This document shows, in pieces, positions 38,089 to 49,143 of a stretch of DNA of 64,000 bases. This DNA comes from Tetrapisispora phaffii CBS 4417 (Eukaryota > Ascomycota > Saccharomycetes > Saccharomycetales > Saccharomycetaceae). The first letter of the stretch is position 1; each line of letters starts with the position of its first letter. The DNA lies in the NCBI RefSeq assembly GCF_000236905.1, contig NC_016525.1, forward strand, positions 248,001 through 312,000. The letters are read 5' to 3'. The position numbers were made by a program, and so were the translations under genes. The notes below the pieces were generated by a model. The model did no database searches. It saw only the letters and a program-made list of their open reading frames with translations, and was not told where the DNA came from.

Positions 38089-41000
38089 ATGTCAATTATT
38101 AGCAATGAACTAGAGACAAATGTCTCTGACGATTTTGGTTTTAAGGCGCTGGGTTTGAAAAACATTTTACCACCTTATACATCTAATAAACCATATGCGT
38201 CATTACAAAACTTTGATATCTCGAATGAGAGAGAATTATATATTGCAGCCACTGGCAATAAGATTGTGGTTGGTAAGGTACAAAATTTAAGAGAGTTTGT
38301 GGTTGTTGATGAACCTGAAGCAGAGGGAATTGAGGATGAAAATACAATAAAATTGGAATTCTTATGGGAAGATGATGTGGAGAATGTCATTTTTGTTAAA
38401 TTCACAACTAATCATATCATTTTTGTATGTAGTACTGGTGAATTATATTCCTTGGATTATGATAATATACAAGAAGGTAAGAAATTATTGCATACATTAA
38501 GCAATGAAATAAGAGATATGAAAATTCAACATTCTACGAATTTACTTTTGTTATTATTAAAATCATCCAAGTTATTATGTTACAACTATGAAACTGGCCA
38601 AGAACTTAAAGAGATAAGTGATAATGTGCTATCATTTGACATAACTTACAAAAAATTGGCTCTGGCATTTTCGAAAGAGGACTCCAAACAGATTAAATTA
38701 CTAGATGCAACAAACACAGAATTTAAAGAAGAACAATCGATCGACTATCCAACTGAAGTGATTGAATTTTGCGATGAAGGCTATAGCACTGTAAACGTAA
38801 CTATATTAAGCGACTCGCAGTTACTCATGGTTCTTGATGAAGTTTATGATAGACTACATGAAGAAGATGAAATCAGTTATGATCAAAAGATGTATGTGAT
38901 TGATCTCACACTTCCGGAAGTTTCATTCAAAGAGTCATTTGATATTACACCTGCATTTGGATCTGTTTTAAGAGTCCCAACTTTATATAACATTATATTA
39001 AATGGTTTGATTGATGATAAAAAACAATTGAATGTAATTGGGTCTTCTTGTGCGAGTGAATTGACTATAATTGATGAGAGTGGAGTTTTACAACCGTCAC
39101 AAGATGGTGAAAGGGCTATTTTGCCAATCAATAAAGAAACTGACAATGATACAAACCCTATTGGTATCGCTATTGATATATCATCTAGTGGGGTCATCAG
39201 TGACCCATGTATGGGCGTAGACAAGATTGATCAAATGGCTTTAATATATATTTTAACTGATGACGGTAGTATAATAATAGATGGTATTTACGATTCCAAA
39301 GCAATGAAAGAAGGTAAGTATAATATTGATAATTTAAAAAATCGATTGCATACTCGCGAAAACTTCTCAATAGAAGAAGCAACTAAAGTTAATAATTTAC
39401 CCACTCCAGAAAAAACTGATGATAGTAGTCTAGCATTGAAGCTAGACACAGATGATGATCTTGACATCTCTAGTAAACTATCATTAGATGTTAATAATGA
39501 CCAGCCTGATAATGTGAAATCACATTCTATTTTTGAAAACCCAGCATTTGGCAGTACTGGATTTGGTTCCACTGACAGCAAACCAGCTTTTGGCAGTACT
39601 GGATTTGGTTCCACTGACAGTAAACCAGCATTTGGCAGTACTGGATTTGGTTCCACTGACAGCAAACCAGCTTTTGGCAGTACTGGATTTGGTTCGACCG
39701 ATGCTAAACCAGCATTTGGTAGTACTGGATTCGGTTCGACTGACAGCAAACCAGCTTTTGGCAGTACTGGATTTGGTTCCACTGACAGTAAACCAGCATT
39801 TGGCAGTACTGGATTCGGTTCGACTGACAGCAAACCAGCATTTGGCAGTACTGGATTCGGTTCCACTGATAAAAAATCACCATTTGCCGGCACTGCCTTT
39901 GGAACCACTGGAACTAAATCACTATTTGGAACTTCTTCCTTCGGTCAGCTATCGACAGAATCAAATAAACAATCTCCTTTTGCCAAATTATCTTTAAATA
40001 AAGGAAATTCTGATTCTATCGATAATCCATTTTTGAAACCAACAGAACAAATGAAATCTAATTTATCAATTGAAAATAATTCTAACATCACAGCCTTCAG
40101 TCCTTCAAAATCTGTAAGAAGCGATAATGAAGGGGATGAATCATTTGATATAACAGAATCTGAGTTAGCAAATGAAAATGATAATGATGAGAAGGATTAT
40201 GTTGTTTTAGAAAAAGAAAACCCACTAGACAATGCACCAATTAAGGACATAAACGAAGAAGCAGACTCGGTATCTATAAAAAGTGATTACGAAGTTACGT
40301 CTGATACTGCTGGTTATGGGCATGAAGAAAATAATCGTGACGTAAAAGAGGATCAAAGTATTTCCATTTCTTCTGACGAAAACATCTCTCCCTCATCTGA
40401 TTTGAGTGATTCGACTATTAATCAAACGCCAATTTCAAATATTCCTGATACCATTAATGATGAAACAGATGTAAAAGTAGCTTCAACCAAAACAATGAAT
40501 GAACCAAAAACATTTTCTCTCGCCAACTTCACAGATAGGTTGAAACAGAAAACAAATATTGATACTGACTCTACTGCGCTTTCATTTCCTGATAGAACTG
40601 CTAAAACAAATAATTTATCACCATTTGCAAGTTACACGTCAGAAATTCATAAACCTACGACATCATCATTTTCATTAGGTAGTAATGATGTTAATAAGGA
40701 AGATGATGAAAAGGTAGAGGATAGACATTCGCCCTCGTTAAATGATTTAGCAACACCATCTGCTACTGAGATTCCGAATGATAATATTGAAAATCTTGAT
40801 ATTATAGATCATTCTGCTGAATTATTTGAACAAAATTCAACACCATCAGTAGACGATGACATCGAAAATGAAAGAGCAAATTTATCATCTCCTGAAGAAT
40901 TGATTGATGATGACGCAGAAGTTTCTGAAAACACATCAGATTCTCCCAATAATGACAAGCCGCTTATGACTGATTTTGCCATGCAAGTACAATGTGCCGG

Positions 41001-41925
41001 ACAATGTGACATTGGCAATCAAACAATAATTAAAGAAGCCTGTGATTTTTCAATGTTATCATTCGAAGATGATGAGGAATACCTCTCAAAGGTCACCGTT
41101 CCAAAGCGTTTAGGTAACTTTTATTCTGGAGCATTAATTGATAAACTAGAATCAGTTTCCACAAATGTTAATTTACAAGCTATTGAAAAAACCTGCAGTT
41201 TCATTGATGCTGAAATATCGGTATTAGAATTAAACATAAAGACATTAAAAGATTTTATATCAGATCATTCCATAGCCCAAATCGAAAAAAGAACAGATTT
41301 GACATTACCAAATATATACTCATGGAGATTAGCAGAAGCAAAAACATTTACTGAAATATTAAGTAAAATTTCTACTGATGTGGCTAATATTTTCACAGAT
41401 GTCAGTCACTGTGATGAAGATGCATCTATATTATATTCAAAAATTTCTTCTATCATCGAGTCTAAAAACGAAGTCACATCCATCATTGATCAGTTTCAGA
41501 ATGGTTTAGATAATATTAAATCATCAGACTTTTTATCCTGCTATCAAGAGGCACTTCAAAACAAATTACGTGTATCCATCAAGAATATTTTAGATAAATT
41601 AAAACTTATTGAGGAGTCGACTAATTTGTTAAAAGTCTACACAATTAGAAATGATAGTTTAAAACAGAACCCTTATGTCAATAAATTGATATCTGATTCA
41701 ATGAACCGTGGTACATTATTGGAACAAATAAAAGGCCTAAGACAGGATGTATCGCATCTCTCTATTAGTGACAATCAAAAGCAGTTAGAACTGGTAAAAT
41801 CTTCAACAGTTTCGCGTTTGGGACTAAATTCGTATAAAGATTCAGAATCAATAAAAATTTCCGAAACAGCTTTAAGAATGAATACAAAGAGAGAGATTGG
41901 TATATTGTTCAAAGAAATATTATAA
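38089..41925 (+). CDS. NUP159: Nucleoporin Nup159, cytoplasmic mRNA-export platform
   Basis: A 1,278-residue protein (S. cerevisiae 1,460) from the ATG at 38089; the frame runs slightly further up but only from GTG. The N-terminal ~380 residues form the beta-propeller that binds the DEAD-box helicase Dbp5. Residues 485-596 are eight 14-residue FG repeats, followed by two degenerate ones. A long acidic Ser/Asp-rich linker follows, with a few QT motifs of the type that binds dynein light chain Dyn2. The C-terminal coiled-coil region (~1000-1278) should assemble with Nup82 and Nsp1. Nup159 works at the cytoplasmic face of the pore in terminal mRNA export. HIS5 follows, as in S. cerevisiae. Confidence 0.93.
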   Translation: MSIISNELETNVSDDFGFKALGLKNILPPYTSNKPYASLQNFDISNERELYIAATGNKIVVGKVQNLREFVVVDEPEAEGIEDENTIKLEFLWEDDVENVIFVKFTTNHIIFVCSTGELYSLDYDNIQEGKKLLHTLSNEIRDMKIQHSTNLLLLLLKSSKLLCYNYETGQELKEISDNVLSFDITYKKLALAFSKEDSKQIKLLDATNTEFKEEQSIDYPTEVIEFCDEGYSTVNVTILSDSQLLMVLDEVYDRLHEEDEISYDQKMYVIDLTLPEVSFKESFDITPAFGSVLRVPTLYNIILNGLIDDKKQLNVIGSSCASELTIIDESGVLQPSQDGERAILPINKETDNDTNPIGIAIDISSSGVISDPCMGVDKIDQMALIYILTDDGSIIIDGIYDSKAMKEGKYNIDNLKNRLHTRENFSIEEATKVNNLPTPEKTDDSSLALKLDTDDDLDISSKLSLDVNNDQPDNVKSHSIFENPAFGSTGFGSTDSKPAFGSTGFGSTDSKPAFGSTGFGSTDSKPAFGSTGFGSTDAKPAFGSTGFGSTDSKPAFGSTGFGSTDSKPAFGSTGFGSTDSKPAFGSTGFGSTDKKSPFAGTAFGTTGTKSLFGTSSFGQLSTESNKQSPFAKLSLNKGNSDSIDNPFLKPTEQMKSNLSIENNSNITAFSPSKSVRSDNEGDESFDITESELANENDNDEKDYVVLEKENPLDNAPIKDINEEADSVSIKSDYEVTSDTAGYGHEENNRDVKEDQSISISSDENISPSSDLSDSTINQTPISNIPDTINDETDVKVASTKTMNEPKTFSLANFTDRLKQKTNIDTDSTALSFPDRTAKTNNLSPFASYTSEIHKPTTSSFSLGSNDVNKEDDEKVEDRHSPSLNDLATPSATEIPNDNIENLDIIDHSAELFEQNSTPSVDDDIENERANLSSPEELIDDDAEVSENTSDSPNNDKPLMTDFAMQVQCAGQCDIGNQTIIKEACDFSMLSFEDDEEYLSKVTVPKRLGNFYSGALIDKLESVSTNVNLQAIEKTCSFIDAEISVLELNIKTLKDFISDHSIAQIEKRTDLTLPNIYSWRLAEAKTFTEILSKISTDVANIFTDVSHCDEDASILYSKISSIIESKNEVTSIIDQFQNGLDNIKSSDFLSCYQEALQNKLRVSIKNILDKLKLIEESTNLLKVYTIRNDSLKQNPYVNKLISDSMNRGTLLEQIKGLRQDVSHLSISDNQKQLELVKSSTVSRLGLNSYKDSESIKISETALRMNTKREIGILFKEIL
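39541..39876 (+). repeat. 42-bp tandem repeat (8 units) in NUP159
   Basis: Eight consecutive 42-base units encode PAFGSTGFGSTDSK, with DAK in unit 4 and DKK in unit 8. The units are almost identical at the DNA level, pointing to recent expansion or homogenisation. The repetition also keeps long antisense frames open, which are artefacts. Confidence 0.95.
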
Positions 41926-42132
41926 AAATATGCATCTGATTTCTGCTAAGGTTGTCTCATTGTAATTTAGCAGCCGATGTATAGTTTGTGCAACGTTAAA
42001 CTTCTCCATGGAAAAATGAAAATATATAAAAACAATTGTACGTCTGTGATAAAGTATCATTACACTATTGTAATTCTTAATATTAATTAAAAAATATGAT
42101 TACTATATTTATATATTTCAATTCATATAACG

Positions 42133-43311
42133 CTACTTCGATAATGTAGATAAAGTCTCTGAAAACTTTGCAATTAATTGATCGTTTTCTGAAGGGGTGC
42201 CGATTGTTATTCTTAAACAACCTTGACATCCTAACTCGTTTCCTCTAAACCTTATAACAACCTTTGATTGTGTTGCCAATGATAAGTAGACATTTTTAGC
42301 CAACTCATTATCACCCTTATTAATTCTGATCATAACGAAATTTGCATCCAAGCCACCTACATATTGATCATCAACCAACGGCAAAGCAGTCAATGCTTCT
42401 AGAACACGATATTTTTCTTTATTTACTTCATTTGCATTATCTTCCATTAATCTTAGACTTTCAGGTTGAACTGCTTTAATAGCATGATTTGATGTGGTTG
42501 AAGAAATATTATAAGGAGCCTTCATAGCATTCAATATACGTGCCAACTCTTCACTTGCAAAAGTAACTCCTAATCTTATACCAGCTAAACCAAAAGATTT
42601 AGATAATGTCTGTAAAACAGTCAAATTTGGATATTTAGTTACCAACTTGGCAACAGAGAAGTACTCTGTCTTTTTAGTTTCTTCGTTAAAATATGTGGAG
42701 AAATCTACGTATGCTTCATCGACGACAACTAAACCATTTTTCCAATGTTCTAATACATATATTATGTCTTTAATGGCTATGATTTTACCAGTTGGATTGC
42801 CTGGAGAAGTTATAAATAAAAGTCTGATCAGATCATCTTTTTTTAATGTTTCTAAAGTTCTCTTTACATCCATTTGAAATGAATTATCTTCTACAATCAA
42901 TGGACAATTGACGACGTCGACATCATTAATATTGGCACAAACAGAGTACATTGAATAAGTTGGAGGCAAAACCATAATTTTTTGAACTGCTGGCTTACAA
43001 CAAGCTCTAATTAATGCATCAATACATTCATCAGAACCGACCCCTAAACAAAGGTTCTTGTGAGACAAGTCTGGAACATTGGCAGTATTATCCTTTGAAT
43101 TTCTATAATGTGCAAACAAAGTTTTAAATTCAATTTGATGTGGGTCAGGATACCTATTCAAATCAGTATCTCTTAATTCAAAGGGAATTGGACCATTGGC
43201 ATTTTCGTTAGCATCTAATAGAATACCTTCAGTAAAATCATCTCTTGCACAACGGTATGGAGTTAAGTTGTAAATTTTAGGTCTTACAATTGATTCTAAA
43301 TGAAAAGTCAT
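42133..43311 (-). CDS. HIS5: Histidinol-phosphate aminotransferase His5
   Basis: A 392-residue class-II-like PLP aminotransferase (S. cerevisiae His5 has 385). The block SPGNPTGK (~168), the acidic VVDEAYVDF (~198) and the PLP-binding lysine in TLSKSFGLAGIRLG (~238) are all intact. It catalyses the seventh step of histidine synthesis, imidazole acetol phosphate to histidinol phosphate, in the cytosol. The upstream region has a Gcn4-type site, expected for an amino-acid biosynthesis gene. Confidence 0.97.
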   Translation of the reverse strand: MTFHLESIVRPKIYNLTPYRCARDDFTEGILLDANENANGPIPFELRDTDLNRYPDPHQIEFKTLFAHYRNSKDNTANVPDLSHKNLCLGVGSDECIDALIRACCKPAVQKIMVLPPTYSMYSVCANINDVDVVNCPLIVEDNSFQMDVKRTLETLKKDDLIRLLFITSPGNPTGKIIAIKDIIYVLEHWKNGLVVVDEAYVDFSTYFNEETKKTEYFSVAKLVTKYPNLTVLQTLSKSFGLAGIRLGVTFASEELARILNAMKAPYNISSTTSNHAIKAVQPESLRLMEDNANEVNKEKYRVLEALTALPLVDDQYVGGLDANFVMIRINKGDNELAKNVYLSLATQSKVVIRFRGNELGCQGCLRITIGTPSENDQLIAKFSETLSTLSK

Positions 43312-44196
43312 AGTGTCTATCTTAATAATAATTTTCGATTCAGTATATATTTCTCGATTTGTATTAGTCTTTTATAAGTTATGAAATTCTCAAACTTTTC
43401 TCAGATCACCTCGATATAAATTTCAGAATCTCCAATTATAATTGAAAGTAAAACTTTTTATATATAGCAGACATTCATCTTGCGAAGATGAGTAATAACA
43501 TATAATACATTACACAATAAAATTCTCAATGTGACTAACTAACAATCTAAATTCTCAATTGATGTATACACTAATCATTAATTAAAAGTATTATAATTAT
43601 TAACAATATTTCATTTTCGAAAACTATTTCGCTTAGAATAAAGTGTAGACCACATACTGAAATGACTCTGTTACATAATAAGTTCGAAAATACGATCATT
43701 ATCGAACCCTTTTCCCTGAGTTCAGTAAATAAGGCGCGCAGAAAAATAACTATTTACGTATTAATTAATTTAATCGGTTCGAGAATGTAATACTTAGTAG
43801 TATAAAAAATAGCGTCACAAATGTTCTCCAGCATATAAAACATATTCGAAGTGTCACAAAAGTTCCTTCTGAAATGATGCATAATATATGTTATAATTTT
43901 AGACATATATTCTGTTCAATATTATATAGTGGACTATGAATTAATTGATGCATTTACGTACGTCAAGAATGGGGGATATACTTATGAGCATAACTGTCTT
44001 GGCGACACAAACAAAAATATTTATTCTAAATAAGGAAATAAACCTTGTTAAATTGGTCACATTGCAAAATGTGCCTTTATATATTGGAATAATTACATTT
44101 TAATAACTGCATATATACATCTATACTTTCCAGTTTGGTTTTTGTAGCATTAGATATATACAAATATCAAAACATTTAAGAAATTCATTTCATATC
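43312..44196. promoter_or_regulatory. Divergent promoter region HIS5/PRM5-like
   Basis: An 885-base A+T-rich divergent region. ATGACTC (43662-43668), the Gcn4 core, lies about 350 bases upstream of HIS5, and TGACTA (43532-43537) is a weaker copy nearer the gene. TAATTTTAG (43894-43902), about 295 bases before the PRM5-like ATG, resembles the core of an Rlm1 (MADS-box) site, though the preceding pyrimidine is missing. The sites are motif matches only. Confidence 0.45.
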
Positions 44197-44700
44197 ATGG
44201 AATTAACAAGTCATTCAGATATGATACATCAAATCGAGATACCTTCCTCACTTGATAATCCATACATTTGGAAAACTAGTGATTTACCAAATGGTTTGGT
44301 TTTCATTGTGGTAGGGGCAATATTTGCGGCAGTGATTTCTTTCCTAGTAATATGGATTGTATTTGATAATTATGATTCTCAGAAAAGAACTTCAGAAAGT
44401 TTTAGAAGTTATCATGAAAAATACGAACAACAAAAGAAGAAGAAAGTAACTCTTTCGGTTGATAATTTGACTGATATTGTAAGGAAATTCCCATTTGTTG
44501 GAACTAAACCAGACAGCGAAGCATCTTGCATGTTTGACGAAGAAGCTCTGCAAAATAGACGAAATCCATTGATCATTTCACCGACCTTGGAAATGCAAAT
44601 AGCCCAGAAACAAAACATTATAAAGTATCATTCTAGAAGCGCATTATCAAGTAATGGAGTGGTAAATGAGATTAATAATTCTACGACCAATGTAAAATAG
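44197..44700 (+). CDS. Single-pass membrane protein of the Prm5/YNL058C family
   Basis: A 167-residue protein. A short N-terminal segment is followed by the conserved NPYIWKTSDLPNGLVF, one transmembrane helix (~35-58), then a polar tail with a Lys cluster. This membrane-proximal region is shared by S. cerevisiae Prm5 (318) and YNL058C (316), and the position between HIS5 and RHO3 matches PRM5 (YIL117C). It is only about half their length, mostly through a shorter N-terminal, probably extracellular, part. Prm5 is induced by cell-wall stress through Slt2-Rlm1 and by pheromone; its molecular role is unknown. Confidence 0.75.
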   Translation: MELTSHSDMIHQIEIPSSLDNPYIWKTSDLPNGLVFIVVGAIFAAVISFLVIWIVFDNYDSQKRTSESFRSYHEKYEQQKKKKVTLSVDNLTDIVRKFPFVGTKPDSEASCMFDEEALQNRRNPLIISPTLEMQIAQKQNIIKYHSRSALSSNGVVNEINNSTTNVK

Positions 44701-45021
44701 GATTTCCATTTAAGTTACAGAGAAACTTAGCCGAAGATATATAAGGGTTGAAATTACTCTATCTTTAAAGGAATGACCACGTTAAACTCAATGGTGTTTA
44801 GTTGTTGTAATGTCTTTTTATAAATTATATTTATATATTAGTGAAGTTAGGATATTAATTTAAGTTATGCAAAACCTTTTTAAAAAAGGTTTAAATATTA
44901 TTTATAATATTGATAATATTATATTCCCACTTGGAATAGTAACAATTCATTCAATATATTTCTGTAGTGGTATTTTTCTGTCTTTTATGATTATAGTTAT
45001 TTTTAATTGCAAGTTGGAAAT
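44701..45021. other. Convergent intergenic region PRM5-like/RHO3
   Basis: 321 bases of A+T-rich DNA between two stops. AAACCTTTT/AAAAAGGTTT (about 44872-44892) can form a short hairpin. There is no gene. Confidence 0.45.
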
Positions 45022-45657
45022 TTACATAATAGAACAATCGAAACCACTTTTCTCTTCCTCAATGTCGTTTCTTTTGGAATCTGTGGTTAATACCACACGA
45101 GTAGCTTCGGTAAATGCTTCGTTGACGCCTTTATTTTGCTTGGCACTGCATTCCAAATAACGTAATGCACCTATCTTTTTGGCTAAAGCTAAACCTTCAT
45201 CATAAGTAATTAACTCTTCTGGTCTGTTGTTATTTCCATCCGGATCATCATTATGTTCTTCATTTCTTAGATCACATTTTAAAGCAACTAATACTAGTTT
45301 TACATCTTCACAATTGTCAGCTATCTCACCAACCCATTTGTGTTGCACATTTTCCAAAGAATCTCTTGAATCGACACTAAAACACAGCATTATAGTGTCA
45401 GTATCAGAGTATGATAATGATCTTAATCTATCAAATTCTTCTTGGCCTGCAGTATCCCATAATGACAATGTGATGTGCTTCCCATCCACGAAAATATCAT
45501 GAATGTAATTTTCAAATACTGTTGGTTCGTATACTTTTGGGAAATAACCTCTAGTGAACACATTCAATAAAGAAGTCTTACCACAAGCACCATCACCCAA
45601 GATAACAATTTTCCTTTCTATAGGCTTCGTAGCCGATGAACTAGTTCCACAAAGCAT
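45022..45657 (-). CDS. RHO3: Rho-family GTPase Rho3
   Basis: A 211-residue protein from the ATG at 45655-45657 (MLCGTSSS); upstream codons in frame start only at GTG. The Rho core is intact: GDGACGKT (G1), the effector region around YEPTVFENYIHDIFVDGKHI, DTAGQE (G3), KCDLR (G4) and ECSAK (G5). The C-terminal CSIM box predicts prenylation and plasma-membrane anchoring. It is shorter than S. cerevisiae Rho3 (231) because the Asn-rich insert before the last helices is reduced. Rho3 directs polarised exocytosis and actin organisation through exocyst and Myo2. Confidence 0.96.
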   Translation of the reverse strand: MLCGTSSSATKPIERKIVILGDGACGKTSLLNVFTRGYFPKVYEPTVFENYIHDIFVDGKHITLSLWDTAGQEEFDRLRSLSYSDTDTIMLCFSVDSRDSLENVQHKWVGEIADNCEDVKLVLVALKCDLRNEEHNDDPDGNNNRPEELITYDEGLALAKKIGALRYLECSAKQNKGVNEAFTEATRVVLTTDSKRNDIEEEKSGFDCSIM

Positions 45658-46549
45658 GATATTCAGGTTCACTTATAGTTATATGGACAACTTTCTAGAA
45701 GTATCTTCTTATGCCCAACAAAAACTATTAGCTTATGACAGTACTAGTAATAAAGTAATAATTGTTTTATATATTTACCAAACAATGCTAAAATGAGAGG
45801 TTACCATTAAATGACAAATGTTTATTGTTGAAAAGATAAAGATTTTAAACAACAAAAAATCAGGATATGTGCATCATATGAAATAATAACGACATTAGCA
45901 TTGAAAGAGTAATCATTGTATAAATGAGGCCACCCAGAAATTGTTGTCTTTGTTTCTTTGTTTGTTTGTGTATCAAATAATTTTTCAGTATATTTTTCAT
46001 TTTCGAATTAGCTTACTGTCCCCTCAAAGGCTGTGATGAAAAAAAGCAAATTTTCAATTTTTTGATCCAGCCTCGAGACACTGTCCAAAAACGGTATTTT
46101 TTCGCGTTTCTTTTTTGGGTTGGTTCCAAATATGCACAGTTTGGGAAATTGACCAAAAAAATGGGACGTCAAGGAAACAGCAAAATGTTGACATACCAGA
46201 AGTATGTATGTGTCAGTGATCAGTTGTCCAACAACAGCAATGATTGTTCAGCGTAGAAACTATAAGTTCAATTTCAATTCCATGGCAAGGTCCGTTGAAT
46301 GCACTCATCTAAGCGTCCACAGGAGTTATCACGATTCCAAGTAATAGATAGAACTATTAATTGTTAATATAGTATAAATAATCAATATTGATATTATTAT
46401 TATGCATTAAGTATTATGTATGCTGTCTGTGTCTATGTCTAAATAGTATGATCTAAGTTCATTGAAATGATGGAGATTTTTAATATTATACGTAAAAAAA
46501 ACTGTAAAAATAATGGAATATTAGTGAATGTATAATGAATTCAATCTCA
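45658..46549 (-). promoter_or_regulatory. RHO3 upstream region
   Basis: An 892-base region between the RHO3 start and the transporter stop. It contains one TTTCGCG (46100-46106), a reversed SBF/MBF-like CGCGAAA, about 445 bases upstream of RHO3. The RPI1 gene found here in S. cerevisiae is absent. A small open frame near 46062-46256 has no family resemblance. Confidence 0.4.
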
Positions 46550-48238
46550 TTATTCAGTATCCATGACTTCTTTAGCTTTTAGTTCACTCTTTAAGGCTCT
46601 GCGGTTTCTCCATTCCATGCCATGATACATTGGGAAATATAATAGCCCAATAGAAATGCAAACAATCCCTGATAGGAATGTGAAAGTGCCACCAAGTGTC
46701 ATGGCAGCTTTCATATCAGCGAAACAACCCATGAACATAGCAGATAAACTACATCTAATGAAGTTGAAACAACTTGTAGCGGTGGAAGATTTACCTGGAT
46801 ATAGATCGACCAGCAATGTGGAGGAGGTCGATAGTGTACTCATGGTACAGAAAGAACAGAAGAATGAAACAATTAACATACTTTCAACAGGTTCACCTTC
46901 TCCTAAACACCACCCGAATATAATATAAACAATAACTGATAGTAAGATCTGAGGTAAGCTGGCAGTTAAACGTATTTTAATAGCATTGAACTCAGCATCC
47001 ATTGGTATGATACCATTCATTTTGTCTTCTTCGAATTTACGTAATGATCTCTTGTAATAATAATCAATTACTCTACCGGTGATTAAAGAACCTAGTAAGC
47101 CACCAATACCAGCTGGGAGATAGCATACACCGATAATAGTTAATTTATAATTGTAAGGAGCAGTGGATAATTCAGAAGAAATGGCAGATAACATTAAAGT
47201 CCATTGTGCGAATATCATACCACCTGGGAGTAGTGATAAGAAAATTTCTGGTGATGCTAAAATTTTGAAAGCTGCAATTGGATCGTATTTGGATGTATTT
47301 ACTTCTAATGTTTCTGTGTCTGGATTATCATATCTGAAGCTTTTTTGTACAGAGTTTAGAGCCAAAAATTGGAGCTCTATTATATATATATTTGGTCTAA
47401 TAGATAAATTACCAACGATTGTTCTTTTAGTTTCTGGTAAGACAAAAAAGGCGACCATCATAGAAACACCACACCCGATTGTTAAGAACCAAAAGATAGC
47501 TCTCCAGTTAAAAGAGGCTGCCAAGGCAGCGCCTATTAAAGAACCAAAAGCTTGACCTAAAAGAACTAGTCCTGAAACTGCACCAACAAAGGTACCTCTT
47601 TCAGATTTGACTGTGAAATCACCAACTGCACCTGAACTAATAGAAATAGTTGGTGAAATACCCGCACTTTGAAGACATCTTAAAAAAACTATGACACCAT
47701 ACGAATTTGAGCAAGCTAGACCGATTGATGCTACAGTATAGATTAGCATACCAGTTAAGATAACTGGACGACGACCAAAAAGATCTGCAAGCCCACCGCA
47801 GAAAGTTGGGGATAGACCTTGAAAAATTAAGTAGACGACAACGGTTACGTTAACCATATTTTCATCGACATCGAATTGTTTCTCTAGTTGCTTTAAGGCT
47901 GGATAATAAATTGGTGAACCCAAGGATGACCAAAACCCGCACATAGTTAAGACTCCAACCATCATCCATTTTTGATTATAAGTGAATAAAGAATGTGGTA
48001 CTTTGTTTGAATTTTCGCTATTTATATCATGGCTCTGTTGTGATTCGAGATCCGAACTACAAGACAATTCTCTAGTTCTAGTATGCGATAGCGTTCCATG
48101 CAAGTCTGCTTTACTATGGGTGACTGAATCATTCTTATCATCTGAGTCATTGTATAATTTTCTATTTTGGTCGGCCTCTTTCAAACCATATGAGTGTCTA
48201 TCATCCATTGATGAAATACTCTCAGTTCCTGAATCCAT
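46550..48238 (-). CDS. DHA1 drug:H+ antiporter of the Qdr/Aqr1 family
   Basis: A 562-residue major facilitator with a hydrophilic ~90-residue N terminus followed by 12 predicted transmembrane helices. The DHA1 loop motif GGLADLFGRRPVIL (~153-166) and the RxxQ-type pattern after it are present. S. cerevisiae QDR1/QDR2 (YIL120W/YIL121W) and AQR1 (YNL065W) sit at this locus and export monocarboxylic acids, amino acids and drugs such as quinidine, ketoconazole and barban. I cannot say which of the three it matches best. The single copy fits the ancestral state. Confidence 0.88.
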   Translation of the reverse strand: MDSGTESISSMDDRHSYGLKEADQNRKLYNDSDDKNDSVTHSKADLHGTLSHTRTRELSCSSDLESQQSHDINSENSNKVPHSLFTYNQKWMMVGVLTMCGFWSSLGSPIYYPALKQLEKQFDVDENMVNVTVVVYLIFQGLSPTFCGGLADLFGRRPVILTGMLIYTVASIGLACSNSYGVIVFLRCLQSAGISPTISISSGAVGDFTVKSERGTFVGAVSGLVLLGQAFGSLIGAALAASFNWRAIFWFLTIGCGVSMMVAFFVLPETKRTIVGNLSIRPNIYIIELQFLALNSVQKSFRYDNPDTETLEVNTSKYDPIAAFKILASPEIFLSLLPGGMIFAQWTLMLSAISSELSTAPYNYKLTIIGVCYLPAGIGGLLGSLITGRVIDYYYKRSLRKFEEDKMNGIIPMDAEFNAIKIRLTASLPQILLSVIVYIIFGWCLGEGEPVESMLIVSFFCSFCTMSTLSTSSTLLVDLYPGKSSTATSCFNFIRCSLSAMFMGCFADMKAAMTLGGTFTFLSGIVCISIGLLYFPMYHGMEWRNRRALKSELKAKEVMDTE

Positions 48239-48350
48239 CGATTGATATATGATGTTATTTAATTTAATTTAATTTAATTTTAATGTTATATTGGAGAATA
48301 ATGTATGTGAACCTAATACGATAGGATATGCAGTTGTGGAATTTATCTTA

Positions 48351-48380
48351 TAGATAGATAGATAGATAGATAGGTAGATA
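48351..48380. repeat. TAGA tetranucleotide microsatellite
   Basis: About seven TAGA units with one interruption (TAGG), about 115 bases upstream of the transporter ATG. Confidence 0.85.
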
Positions 48381-49143
48381 GGACTAAATCGTAAATATAC
48401 TAATATTTAATATTCGTTCTCATTTTCAATTGAAACAAGATGCATCTTGGCGTCCCTTATATATATATCAGTTTGCTCAATTAGAATAAGTCTTAGTATG
48501 TATGACAGATTTAAATATAAGTTAGGGAACGTAATAATCAAACCATAAACAGCCTTATTATGATACTTAATATCATATTAATTTCGCTCATCATGGTGTT
48601 ATTTATTCTGAATAAAAGAGTGTCTTGTAACCTCTTGTTATATTTTCAGTGCTAAAATCGATGTAAATTTCGACATATCGTTTCTTTTTCCAAGTAATAA
48701 TGCTCGATCTTTATATACCATCGCCATGTGCCGCAGAATGATAATAGCGCAGTGTCTGGGCAGCAGGAGTCGGGTCATATAATATGTTGGTAACTGTATT
48801 GTGCTATGGAGTTTTAGTAAGCAATGGTTCATGGAAAAACTGTTCTTCCGCTTCTCAGCCCAGATCGGATCTGAGAGTTTACACATTCCTCGCAGTAGCA
48901 GTCACATACCAGAAGAGCCCATCTGCTTATTTCGTTGTCATCTTGTTTGTTAGAGTAATTGAATATGTACAGTGATTTTTATGTACAAGTCTTAGATGCT
49001 GGGCCTAGCTAACAAAAGACACGGTACTGCTACGCTGTTTTTACTTGCTAGAAAACAATTTTATTGGTAAAATGGTTACAAACCCGCGGGGTCATTAAGC
49101 GCGGAGAGATTGAATCAAAACTTTGAAAACTTCGTGACAGTCA

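Noticed and set aside
39288..39997. Long antisense and out-of-frame open frames over the NUP159 repeat
   Set aside because: They are produced by the 42-bp repeat, whose unit length is a multiple of three; the sense frame is the conserved nucleoporin.
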